DNA of 64,000 nucleotides, taken from assembly GCF_024172165.1 (NCBI RefSeq), contig NZ_JAMZEB010000002.1:3369501-3433500 (forward strand). The letters run 5' to 3'. The translations under genes were made by a program, and so were the position numbers. The stretch comes from Nonomuraea thailandensis. Its GTDB lineage: Bacteria > Actinomycetota > Actinomycetes > Streptosporangiales > Streptosporangiaceae. Each line of letters begins with the position of its first letter. Within the stretch, counting starts at the first letter, position 1. Below the pieces are notes generated by a model that did no database searches, was not told where the DNA came from, and worked only from the letters and a program-made list of their open reading frames with translations. Shown here in pieces: positions 9,487 through 18,866 of this stretch.

Positions 9487-11081
9487 AACGCCTGATCCCC
9501 GTCCTGCTGCTGGCCCTGGCGGCGTGCGGCGCCCAGCCCGCCGCCGACCAGGCCGCCCCCGCCTCCCTGACCTGGGCCATCGAGACCCAGCCGATCACGC
9601 TCAACCCGCAGCAGTGGGCCCAGAACAAGGTCAGGCTGCTCGTGTTCAACCAGTTCGACGCGCTGCTGACCAGGAAGGAGGACGGCTCCTTCGGGCCCTG
9701 GCTGGCCACGGCCTGGAAGGTGTCGGACGACGGGCTGACCTACACCCTCACCCTCAGGGACGACGTCACCTTCCACGACGGCACGACGTTCGACGCCGCC
9801 TCCGTCAAGGCCAACCTCGACCAGTTCCGCGTGCCCGGCTACAACCCGGGCGTGGCCGCCATCCAGTTACGGGCCTTCAAGGAGGCGAAGGTGATCTCCC
9901 CGGCCACGCTGGAGATCACCCTCAAGGAACGGGACGCGCTCTTCCTCGACTTCCTCGCCTCCCCCTACGCCGGGCAGGTCTCCCCGAAGTCGCTCAAGAG
10001 CGCCAAGGACCTCAAGTTCGGCGGGCCCGACCTGGTCGGCACCGGGCCCTTCATCCTCGACCGGTACGTCCAGGGCCAGGAGATCCACTACCGCCGCAAC
10101 CCCGCCTACCGCTGGCCGCCCGACGGAGCCGCCCACCAGGGCCCCGCCCACCTGTCGGAGATCACCTACCGGTTCCTGCCCGAGGCCTCGGTCCGCGTCG
10201 GCGCCCTCACCTCGGGCCAGGTGCAGGTCATCGAGGGCGTGCCCGCCACCGAGGCCGGCCTCATCAAGAACGACCCCGGCCTGTCCCTGCAGACCGCGCT
10301 CAACTCCGGCACCTCCTTCTCCTACTACTTCAACACCTCCCACGCCCCCTTCGACGACCAGCGCGTACGGGAGGCCTTCCGCGAGGCCGTGGACGTGGAC
10401 GCCGTCCTGCGGGCCGTCTACCAGGGCACCGCCACCAGGGCGTGGAGCATCGTCGGCAAGGCCGGCACCTTCTACGACGCCTCGCTGGAGAACACCTACG
10501 GCGGCGACCCGGCCAAGGCCAACGCGCTGCTCGACGCGGCCGGCTGGAAGCAGCGCGACGCGCAGGGGTACCGGGTCAGGGACGGCAGGCGGCTGACCGT
10601 GCGCACGGTCGCCTCGGCGGCGTTCGTCCGCGACCGCCGCGACATCCTCGCCCAGGCCATCCAGGCACAGGTCAAGCAGAACGCGGGCATCGACTTCCAG
10701 GTCAGGATCGTGGACCAGGGCACGGCCCAGAAGGCGCTCGACGACGACGCGTACGAGATCTTCGAGAACTCGCGCGGCGACTCCGACGCCGGGGCGGCGC
10801 TCAACCTCATCCTGCCGAGCGACGGCGCGATCAACCGGACCCGCTTCTCCTCCCCGCGGGTGGACAAGTGGCTCGCCGAGGCCGGAGCCGCCTCCGACCA
10901 GGCACGGCGCAAGGAGCTCTACATCCGGGTGCAGCAGGAGGTGGTCCGGGAGAAGGCCGTCGTGTTCCCGATCTACGTGCCCGCCGACCAGATCGCGGCG
11001 CAGAAGAGCGTGCAGGGGCTCCGCTTCGACCCCGCGTCCGGGACGCCCGCGAACGCCTACGACGTCCGGATCGGCACGTGA
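9483..11081 (+). CDS. ABC importer substrate-binding lipoprotein, family 5
   Basis: A 532-residue solute-binding protein of the peptide/nickel/opine class (SBP_bac_5). The GTG start overlaps the upstream stop. Residues 1-14 form a very short signal peptide with a lipobox ending at Cys15 (LALAAC), so the mature protein should be a membrane-anchored lipoprotein outside the cell. Typical segments are LATAWKVSDDGLTYTLTLRDDVTFHDGT, GTGPFILDRY, SYYFNTSHAPFDDQRVREAF, and the C-terminal FPIYVPADQIAA. It is followed by two permeases and a fused ATPase, so it belongs to a full importer. The cargo is probably an organosulfur compound or peptide, inferred from the monooxygenases in the same operon. Confidence 0.93.
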   Translation: MKRLIPVLLLALAACGAQPAADQAAPASLTWAIETQPITLNPQQWAQNKVRLLVFNQFDALLTRKEDGSFGPWLATAWKVSDDGLTYTLTLRDDVTFHDGTTFDAASVKANLDQFRVPGYNPGVAAIQLRAFKEAKVISPATLEITLKERDALFLDFLASPYAGQVSPKSLKSAKDLKFGGPDLVGTGPFILDRYVQGQEIHYRRNPAYRWPPDGAAHQGPAHLSEITYRFLPEASVRVGALTSGQVQVIEGVPATEAGLIKNDPGLSLQTALNSGTSFSYYFNTSHAPFDDQRVREAFREAVDVDAVLRAVYQGTATRAWSIVGKAGTFYDASLENTYGGDPAKANALLDAAGWKQRDAQGYRVRDGRRLTVRTVASAAFVRDRRDILAQAIQAQVKQNAGIDFQVRIVDQGTAQKALDDDAYEIFENSRGDSDAGAALNLILPSDGAINRTRFSSPRVDKWLAEAGAASDQARRKELYIRVQQEVVREKAVVFPIYVPADQIAAQKSVQGLRFDPASGTPANAYDVRIGT

Positions 11082-12001
11082 CCACCCGCCTGGGAGTGAT
11101 CAGGCGGCTCGGCGCCGGGCTGGCCGTGCTGTGGGCCGCCGCCACCGCCTCCTACGTCGCGCTGCTGCTCGCCCCCGGCGACACCGTGGACATCCTGGTC
11201 GGCGACGGCATCGACACGCCGGAGATCCGGGCCGCGATCACCGAGGAGTGGGGGCTCGACCGGCCCGAGATCGTCCAGTACCTGTCATACCTGTGGCGGC
11301 TGCTGCACGGCGACCTCGGGCGCTCCTACCAGTTGCGGCGCGGCGTCGGCGAGATCCTGGCCACGCAGGTCGGCCCGACCGTCCAGCTCACCCTGGCCGC
11401 GGCGGCCGTCGGGGTGACGGTGGCCGCCGCCATCGCGCTCCTCACCGCCGGGCGCGGCCGGCTCGCCCGGGGCGCGGCCTCGGTCGCCGAGCTGGTGGCG
11501 GTGTCGGTGCCGCCGTTCCTCATCGGGATCGTGCTGCTGGCCGTGTTCTCGTTCACGCTCGGCTGGTTCCCCGTCTCGGGCGCGCAGGGGCCGTCCGCGC
11601 TGGTGCTGCCCGCGCTGGCGCTCGGGCTGCCCATCGCGGGCGTGCTCGGGCAGGTGCTGCGGGGCGGGCTCGAACGGGCGCTGGAGCAGCCGTTCTCGGT
11701 CACCGCGCGGGCTCGCGGGCTCACCGAGCGGGCGCTGGTCGCCCGGCACGCCCTGCGGCACGCGCTCATCCCCGCCGTGACGCTGGCCGGCTGGTTCACC
11801 GGCACGCTGCTCGGCGGGGCCGTCATCACGGAGGTGCTGTTCGGCCGGCCGGGGCTCGGGCGCGTCGCCATGGACGCCGTCACGGGGCGCGACATGCCGG
11901 TGGTCATGGCCGTCGTGCTGCTGTCGGCCGTCGTGTACGTGACCATCAGCACGCTCCTCGACCTGGCCTACCGCGCCATCGACCCGCGAATCCGAGGCTG
12001 A
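11078..12001 (+). CDS. ABC importer permease, DppB/GsiC type
   Basis: A 307-residue integral membrane permease with about six predicted membrane segments, and the family EAA-type loop in ARGLTERALVARHALRHALIP followed by the membrane segment TLAGWFTGTLLGGAVITE. VLFGRPGLGRV is the classic DppB ending region. The GTG start overlaps the lipoprotein stop (GTGA). The periplasmic-type loop after the first membrane segment (LAPGDTVDILVGDGIDTPE) is normal for the family. It forms the membrane channel with the next gene. Confidence 0.93.
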   Translation: MTTRLGVIRRLGAGLAVLWAAATASYVALLLAPGDTVDILVGDGIDTPEIRAAITEEWGLDRPEIVQYLSYLWRLLHGDLGRSYQLRRGVGEILATQVGPTVQLTLAAAAVGVTVAAAIALLTAGRGRLARGAASVAELVAVSVPPFLIGIVLLAVFSFTLGWFPVSGAQGPSALVLPALALGLPIAGVLGQVLRGGLERALEQPFSVTARARGLTERALVARHALRHALIPAVTLAGWFTGTLLGGAVITEVLFGRPGLGRVAMDAVTGRDMPVVMAVVLLSAVVYVTISTLLDLAYRAIDPRIRG

Positions 12002-12007
12002 CCGCCC

Positions 12008-12870
12008 ATGACCGCCCTCACCCCGGCCCCATCCCCCCGCGCGCGGGCGGCGCTGAGGGTGCCGATCGCGCCCGGCGTCCTGCGGCTGCTCCCGCCGAGC
12101 GCGTTCCTCCTCCTGCTCGCGCTCGCGGTCGCAGCCCCGGCACTGCTCACCGGCGCCGACCCGCTCGCCGCCGACCCGCTCAGCGCCCTCGCACCCCCCG
12201 GGCCCGACCACTGGCTCGGCAGCGACCACCTGGGCCGCGACGTGCTGGCCAGGGTCGTGCACGGCGCCCGCCACTCCATCAGCATCGGCGCCGCCGCCAC
12301 CGCCCTGGCCGTCACCTCCGGCGTGCTGCTGGGCCTGGCCGCAGGACTGTCGCCCACGTGGGCGGACGAGGCGCTGGCACGCGCGTTCGACGTGCTGTCC
12401 ACCCTGCCCGAGCTGCTGCTCGCCCTCCTCGTCGTGGCGATCACCGGCCCGGGCACCGGGAACGTGATCCTCGCCATCGCCGTCGCCCAGATCCCGAACT
12501 ACGCCCGCGTGATCCGCGCCCAGACCTTCGTCGTGCGCCGCTCCGGCTACGTCGAGCAGGCCGTCACCTTCGGCCGCCCCCGCCTGGTGATCACCGCCGG
12601 GCACGTGCTCCCGAACGTGCTCGGCCCCATCCCCGTGCTGGCCACCATCGGGCTCGGCCAGGCGGTCATCGCCAGCTCGGGGCTCAGCTTCCTCGGCATG
12701 GGGCCGCAGCCCCCGGCCGCCGAGTGGGGCGCGATGCTCTCCGAGGCCCGCAACTACCTGCGGGTGGCGTGGTGGGAGGCGCTGTTCCCGGGGCTGGCGA
12801 TCACACTGACCGTCGTCTGCCTGACCGTGGTCGGCCGCCGTCTCCAGCGCCGCTTCGAAGGAAGGACCCC

Positions 12871-12874
<4 letters not shown>
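12008..12874 (+). CDS. ABC importer permease, DppC/GsiD type
   Basis: A 288-residue membrane permease, the second half of the importer channel. Family marks are DHWLGSDHLGRDVLARVVHGARHS in the first loop, a series of hydrophobic segments between residues 90 and 270, and SSGLSFLGMG near residue 225. It starts 6 bp after the DppB-type gene, the only non-overlapping junction in this operon, and its last bases overlap the ATPase start (ATGA). Confidence 0.93.
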
Positions 12875-14748
<1,874 letters not shown>

Positions 14749-14789
14749 GCCACGGGGAGGTGGCGCAACCTCTCCGTTATCCCCTTTTT

Positions 14790-14806
14790 CCTACTCATTA
14801 AGTAGG
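14790..14806. promoter_or_regulatory. Inverted repeat operator and leaderless promoter of the GntR gene
   Basis: CCTACT (14790-14795) and AGTAGG (14801-14806) form a perfect inverted repeat with a 5-bp spacer. A -10-like TAGGTT (14803-14808) overlaps the right arm and ends seven bases before the ATG at 14816, so the regulator mRNA may be leaderless and autorepressed. The half-site AGTAGG also occurs at 3098-3103, just upstream of the leader-peptide promoter. Confidence 0.6.
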
Positions 14807-14815
14807 TTAGAGGGC

Positions 14816-15577
14816 ATGGAACGGATGGCCCTCGACGATCGGCGGCGCCGGGCGGATCGTGCCCGGCAGGTCGCCGACCTGCTGAGAAGACAGATCATCC
14901 ACGGCGGCTTCCCCGGCGGGCAGCTCCCGCTGGAGGCGGCGCTGGCACGCGAGTTCGACACCTCGCGCAACACCGTGCGGCAGGCGCTGGACCTGCTGCG
15001 CGAGGAGGGCCTGGTCGAGCGGTGCCCCGGGGTGGGCACCACGGTGGCGGCGGAGAAGTACCCGCACGGCCTGCACCGCCTGCTCGGCCTGGCCGAGACC
15101 CTGCACGAGCACGGCCGGGTCGTCAACCAGGTCCGCACGATGACCCTCATCGAGCCGCCCGCCCCGGTCAGCCACCGGCTCGGGCTGGCGCCCGGCGAGC
15201 AGGTCGTCTACCTCGAACGGCTGCGCAGCCTCAACGGCCTGCCGCTCTCGCTCGACCTGACGTACCTGGTGCGCGACGTCGGCGAGCCGCTGTTCGACGA
15301 GGACCTGGCGGGCAACGACATCTTCGTCCTGCTGGAGACGATCGCCGGGCAGCCCCTCGGCACGGCCGAGCTGACCCTGGAGGCGGTCAACGCCGACCCG
15401 CACACCGCCGCCGCGCTCGGCACGCCGCGCGGGGCCGCGCTGCTGATGGTCGAGCGGCTGACCCACCTGGCCGACGGCAGGCCGGTGGACCTGGAGTTCA
15501 TCCGTTTCAGGGGTGACCGGCTGACGATGCGCGGCCACCTGAGGCGTACCGAGAAGGAGGAGCAGGCATGGCCCTGA
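14816..15577 (+). CDS. GntR-family transcriptional regulator with UTRA domain
   Basis: A 253-residue regulator. The N-terminal winged helix-turn-helix (residues about 15-80) has QVADLLRRQIIHGGFPGGQLP and the recognition helix FDTSRNTVRQALDLLREEGLVER, both typical of GntR. The C-terminal half is a UTRA effector domain (residues about 95-245) with YLERLRSLNGLPLSLDLTYL. It sits at the head of the ferredoxin-SsuABC-AprA-like unit and its end overlaps the ferredoxin start by 10 bp, so it likely controls that unit and itself through the inverted repeat at 14790. The effector is unknown; a sulfur metabolite is a reasonable guess from the context. Confidence 0.9.
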   Translation: MERMALDDRRRRADRARQVADLLRRQIIHGGFPGGQLPLEAALAREFDTSRNTVRQALDLLREEGLVERCPGVGTTVAAEKYPHGLHRLLGLAETLHEHGRVVNQVRTMTLIEPPAPVSHRLGLAPGEQVVYLERLRSLNGLPLSLDLTYLVRDVGEPLFDEDLAGNDIFVLLETIAGQPLGTAELTLEAVNADPHTAAALGTPRGAALLMVERLTHLADGRPVDLEFIRFRGDRLTMRGHLRRTEKEEQAWP

Positions 15578-15795
15578 TCGAGCAGCGGGTCGAGGTGCCC
15601 GTGACGATCGACGAATCCCTGTGCATCGACGGCTGCACGTTGTGCGTGGAGGCGTGCCCGCTCGACTCGCTGGCGATCAGCGACGAGACCGGCAAGGCGT
15701 ACATGTACGTGGACGAGTGCTGGTACTGCGGCCCCTGCGCGGCCCGCTGCCCGGTCGACGCGGTCACCATCAACATCCCCTACCTGCTGCGATGA
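15568..15795 (+). CDS. Two-cluster [4Fe-4S] ferredoxin, AprB-like partner
   Basis: A 75-residue ferredoxin with two complete cluster motifs: Cys19, 23, 26 and 30 (C-x3-C-x2-C-x3-CP) and Cys51, 54, 57 and 61 (C-x2-C-x2-C-x3-CP). The first motif, with three residues between its first two cysteines, resembles the arrangement in the beta subunit of APS reductase. It has a GAAGGAGG ribosome site and overlaps the GntR gene by 10 bp. The probable redox partner is the AprA-like flavoprotein at 18867, which is separated by the three transporter genes of the same operon. It would carry electrons to or from the FAD. The pairing is inferred from family and context. Confidence 0.92.
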   Translation: MALIEQRVEVPVTIDESLCIDGCTLCVEACPLDSLAISDETGKAYMYVDECWYCGPCAARCPVDAVTINIPYLLR

Positions 15796-15806
15796 AGGAG
15801 CGTGCG

Positions 15807-17195
15807 ATGCGCAGAGCTCTCATGGCCGCCGCCCTGCTCCTGGCGGCGGCGGCCTGCTCGGTCTCGGGAGCGGCCGGGGACGGCGGGAAGATCAAGCTCG
15901 TCGTCGGGTACCAGTCCAAGACCATCAACACGGTGACGGCGGGCACGCTGCTGCGCTCGCTGGGATACCTGGAGAAGCGGCTCGGCGACAGATACGCGGT
16001 CGAGTGGCAGGACTACGAGACCGGCGCCCCGATCACCGCCAAGATGGTGGCCGGGAAGATCGACATCGGCTCGATGGGCGACTACCCGCTGCTGATCAAC
16101 GCCGCCAGGACCCAATCCATCCCGGCCGCCCGCACCGAGCTGATCTCCATCACCGGCTACAACCTGCGCGGCGGCCTCAACATGGTGCTGGTCCCGCCGG
16201 GCTCCACGGCCCGCACGCTGTCCGACCTGGCCGGAACCAAGATCTCCGCCAGCGTCGGCTCCGCCGGGCACGGCACGCTGGTGCAGGCGATGGAGCGGGC
16301 GAAGATCACGGCCGAGGTGGTCAACCACCAGCCCGCCGTCGGCGCGGCGCAGCTCGAGTCGGGCGGCGTGCAGGGGTACGCGCAGTTCGTGGCCTGGCCC
16401 GGCCTGCTGGCCTTCCAGGGCAAGGGCCGCCTGGTGTACGACGGGTCGGCCCTGGACGTGCCGACCTTCCACGGGGTGGTGGCGCGGCAGGCGTACGCCA
16501 AGGAACATCCCGAGGTCGTGGACGCCTTCCTCAAGGCCCAGCTCGACGCCACCCGCTACCTGCACGAGCACCCGCTGGAGGCGGCCGAGTCCGTGGCGGA
16601 GGACACCGGGCTGCCCGCCGAGGTGGTCTACCTCTACAACGGCCGCGACGGCATCTCGACGTTCGACGTCACGCTGAAGGAGCCGCTGCGGCAGGCGCAC
16701 GAGCGTGACGTCGCCTACCTCAAGCAGATCAGCTCCGACTTCTCCGGCGTGGACGTGCGCGCGTTCGTCAACGACGGTTATCTGCGCAAGGCGTACGGGG
16801 CCGCGTACGACAAGGACCGGGCCTCGACCGTGAACCCCGCCACGACCACCGGCACCGACCCCCTCTGCGGCGAGCCCGTCGGCGACCCGGGGACCGCCTC
16901 GGAGCTCTGGCTGGCGGGTGAGAGCGCGACCAGGCCCGCCGCCACGCCGACGTGCCTGCTGCGCCAGATCGCCGCCGCCCAGGGGAAGGTGCGGGCGGCC
17001 TACGTGCCCGACACCGTGACCGGGACCAGGTGGTTCGCCGACCGGTCGGTCTGGCTGAAGGAGCCTGGCGGGCGCCTGCTGCCCTTCACCACCCAGGAAG
17101 GCGCCGACGGCTACCGCGCGAAGCATCCCAAGGCCGAGCCCGTGGATTACGCGGACGCGCTCGCCTCGGTGGCGGGGGGAGGTGACGCCCGATGA
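15807..17195 (+). CDS. SsuA/TauA-type substrate-binding lipoprotein with C-terminal extension
   Basis: A 462-residue solute-binding protein of the sulfonate/nitrate/taurine class. The signal peptide ends in a lipobox at Cys17 (LAAAAC). The binding domain (about residues 30-340) contains GYQSKTINTVTAGTLLRSLGYLEKR, KIDIGSMGDYP and the SVGSAGHGTLVQA segment. Usual members have about 320-350 residues. Here another roughly 110 residues follow, starting near CGEPVGDPG (354), whose YVPDTVTGTRWFADRSVWL and LLPFTTQEGADGYRAKHP segments recall NosL-type metal-binding proteins. I chose ATG 15807 because AAGGAG lies six bases upstream; an earlier ATG at 15792 overlaps the ferredoxin stop. Confidence 0.88.
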   Translation: MRRALMAAALLLAAAACSVSGAAGDGGKIKLVVGYQSKTINTVTAGTLLRSLGYLEKRLGDRYAVEWQDYETGAPITAKMVAGKIDIGSMGDYPLLINAARTQSIPAARTELISITGYNLRGGLNMVLVPPGSTARTLSDLAGTKISASVGSAGHGTLVQAMERAKITAEVVNHQPAVGAAQLESGGVQGYAQFVAWPGLLAFQGKGRLVYDGSALDVPTFHGVVARQAYAKEHPEVVDAFLKAQLDATRYLHEHPLEAAESVAEDTGLPAEVVYLYNGRDGISTFDVTLKEPLRQAHERDVAYLKQISSDFSGVDVRAFVNDGYLRKAYGAAYDKDRASTVNPATTTGTDPLCGEPVGDPGTASELWLAGESATRPAATPTCLLRQIAAAQGKVRAAYVPDTVTGTRWFADRSVWLKEPGGRLLPFTTQEGADGYRAKHPKAEPVDYADALASVAGGGDAR

Positions 17196-18130
17196 CGGCC
17201 GACGCCCAGATCACCGGCGCCCAGATCACCGGCGCCCAGATCGCCGGCGCCCGCGCTGCCGAGGTCAGGCCCGCCGGGGCTCGGGCCGCCGGCGCCCGGG
17301 CAGGCGACCCGCCCGGGACGTCCGCCGTGCCGCGGCGGCGGGCCAGGAGCGGCGCGAAGGTGCGGCGTCGGCTCGTCGGGGCCGCGTCCCTGCTGGTCGC
17401 GGCCGGCCTGTGGCAGGTGCTCACCGTCACCGACGCCCAGGTGTGGCTGCGCTTCGACCGGCTGCCCACGCTGAGCGAGATCGGCGCCGGCGCCGCGAGC
17501 CGGGTCACCACCTCGCTCTACTGGCTCGACCTGCTGCAGAGCCTCATCAGGATCCTCACCGGGTTCGGGCTGGCCGCGGTGGCGGGCGTGGCCGCGGGCG
17601 TGCTGGTGGCCAGGTCCGCCAGGGCCGGGGACGTGCTGACCCCGCTGTTCGAGGCCGTGCGGCCCATCCCCGCGATCGCGCTGGTGCCGGTGGCCATCCT
17701 GCTGTTCCCGGCCGACGAGCAGGGCATCGTGTTCATCACGTTCGCCGCGGCGTTCTTCCCGATCATGGTGAGCACCCGGCACGCCGTACGCGCCCTGCCC
17801 ACGCTGTGGGAGGACGCCGTCGGGACGCTCGGCGGCGGTCGCCGCCACGTGTTGTGGCACGTCGTGCTGCCCGGGATCCTGCCCGGGGTGTTCGGCGGCC
17901 TGTCGGTCGGCATGGGAGTGTCGTGGATCTGCGTCATCTCGGCGGAGATGATCTCGGGGGAGTTCGGGGTCGGCTACCGCACCTGGATGTCGTACACGAT
18001 CGTCGACTACCCGGCCGTGATCGTCGGCATGATCACCATCGGGGTGCTCGGCTGGCTCACCTCGGCCGCCGTCGAGCTGGTGGGGCGCAGGGTGACCCGC
18101 TGGCTGCCCAGAGCGGAGGAGGAGTCGTGA
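17192..18130 (+). CDS. SsuC/TauC-type ABC permease with repetitive N-terminus
   Basis: A 312-residue permease of the sulfonate/nitrate class with about six membrane segments between residues 65 and 305 and the conserved cytoplasmic loop (GTLGGGRRHVLWHVVLPGILP). The first roughly 50 residues are an unusual Ala/Gly/Arg-rich cytoplasmic extension that starts with three copies of a QITGA-type unit. The start is supported by an ATGA overlap with the upstream gene and a GGGGGAGG ribosome site, so the extension should be translated. It forms the channel for the importer with the ATPase at 18127. Confidence 0.92.
   Translation: MTADAQITGAQITGAQIAGARAAEVRPAGARAAGARAGDPPGTSAVPRRRARSGAKVRRRLVGAASLLVAAGLWQVLTVTDAQVWLRFDRLPTLSEIGAGAASRVTTSLYWLDLLQSLIRILTGFGLAAVAGVAAGVLVARSARAGDVLTPLFEAVRPIPAIALVPVAILLFPADEQGIVFITFAAAFFPIMVSTRHAVRALPTLWEDAVGTLGGGRRHVLWHVVLPGILPGVFGGLSVGMGVSWICVISAEMISGEFGVGYRTWMSYTIVDYPAVIVGMITIGVLGWLTSAAVELVGRRVTRWLPRAEEES
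17204..17248 (+). repeat. Three tandem 15-bp units in the permease 5' end
   Basis: The unit GCCCAGATCACCGGC is repeated three times in frame at 17204-17218, 17219-17233 and 17234-17248; the third has a single A-to-G change. It encodes AQITG units. The neighbouring codons (to about 17310) continue as degenerate Ala-Gly-Ala-Arg repeats. Confidence 0.85.
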
Positions 18131-18864
18131 CGCTCGGCATCACCCTGGAGTCCCTGTCGCTCGGTTACGCGCGCGGCCCCGTGCTGCGGGAGATCGACCT
18201 GGCGGTCCGGCCCGGCGAGGTGCTGGTGATCGTCGGCGCGTCCGGGTCGGGAAAGAGCACGCTGCTGCGCGCGCTGGCCGGGCTGCTGCCCCCGCACGGC
18301 GGCCGGGTCCTGGCCGGCGGCGAGGAGGTCACCGGCACCTCCCGGGAGCGGGCGATGGTCTTCCAGGACGACGGGCTGCTGCCCTGGCGCACCGTGCGGC
18401 GCAACGTCGAGCTGCCGCTGCGCGTCCGCGGGCTGTCCAGGCGCGAGCGCAGGGCGGTGGCCCAGGAGTGGCTGGCCCGCGTCGGCCTGGAGGGCCACGA
18501 GGACCGGCTGCCCCGCGAGCTGTCGGGCGGCATGCGCCAGCGCGTGCAGCTCGCCCGCGCCCTGGCCGGGACGCCCCGCGCGGTGCTCATGGACGAGCCG
18601 TTCGGCGCGCTCGACGCCCAGACCCGCGCCGGCATGCAGGCCCTGCTGCTGGACGTCCTGCGCGACACCCGGGCGACGATCGTCTTCGTCACCCATGACG
18701 TGGACGAGGCGCTGCTGCTCGCCGACCGCGTCGTGGTCCTCGGCCACGGCGGCGTCCGCTCGGTCATCCAGGTGCCCTCCCCCCGCGACCCCGCCGCCGA
18801 CCCCGTCGCCGACCGTGCCGCCGACCGTGCCCGCCTGCGCCACCAGATACTCGAGGAGCTGTGA
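18127..18864 (+). CDS. SsuB/TauB-type ABC ATPase
   Basis: A 245-residue ATPase with Walker A GASGSGKST near residue 40, Q-loop VFQDDGLLPW, signature LSGGMRQR and Walker B VLMDEPFGALD, the pattern of nitrate/sulfonate/taurine importers. The GTG start overlaps the permease stop (GTGA). The last 25 residues include short reiterated AADPVADRAADRA units. It energises the importer of 15807 and 17192. Confidence 0.94.
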   Translation: MTLGITLESLSLGYARGPVLREIDLAVRPGEVLVIVGASGSGKSTLLRALAGLLPPHGGRVLAGGEEVTGTSRERAMVFQDDGLLPWRTVRRNVELPLRVRGLSRRERRAVAQEWLARVGLEGHEDRLPRELSGGMRQRVQLARALAGTPRAVLMDEPFGALDAQTRAGMQALLLDVLRDTRATIVFVTHDVDEALLLADRVVVLGHGGVRSVIQVPSPRDPAADPVADRAADRARLRHQILEEL

Positions 18865-18866
18865 AG

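Noticed and set aside
11131..12870. Long in-frame extension upstream of the fused ATPase
   Set aside because: The two permease genes occupy this DNA in other frames; the ATPase starts at the ATGA overlap at 12871.
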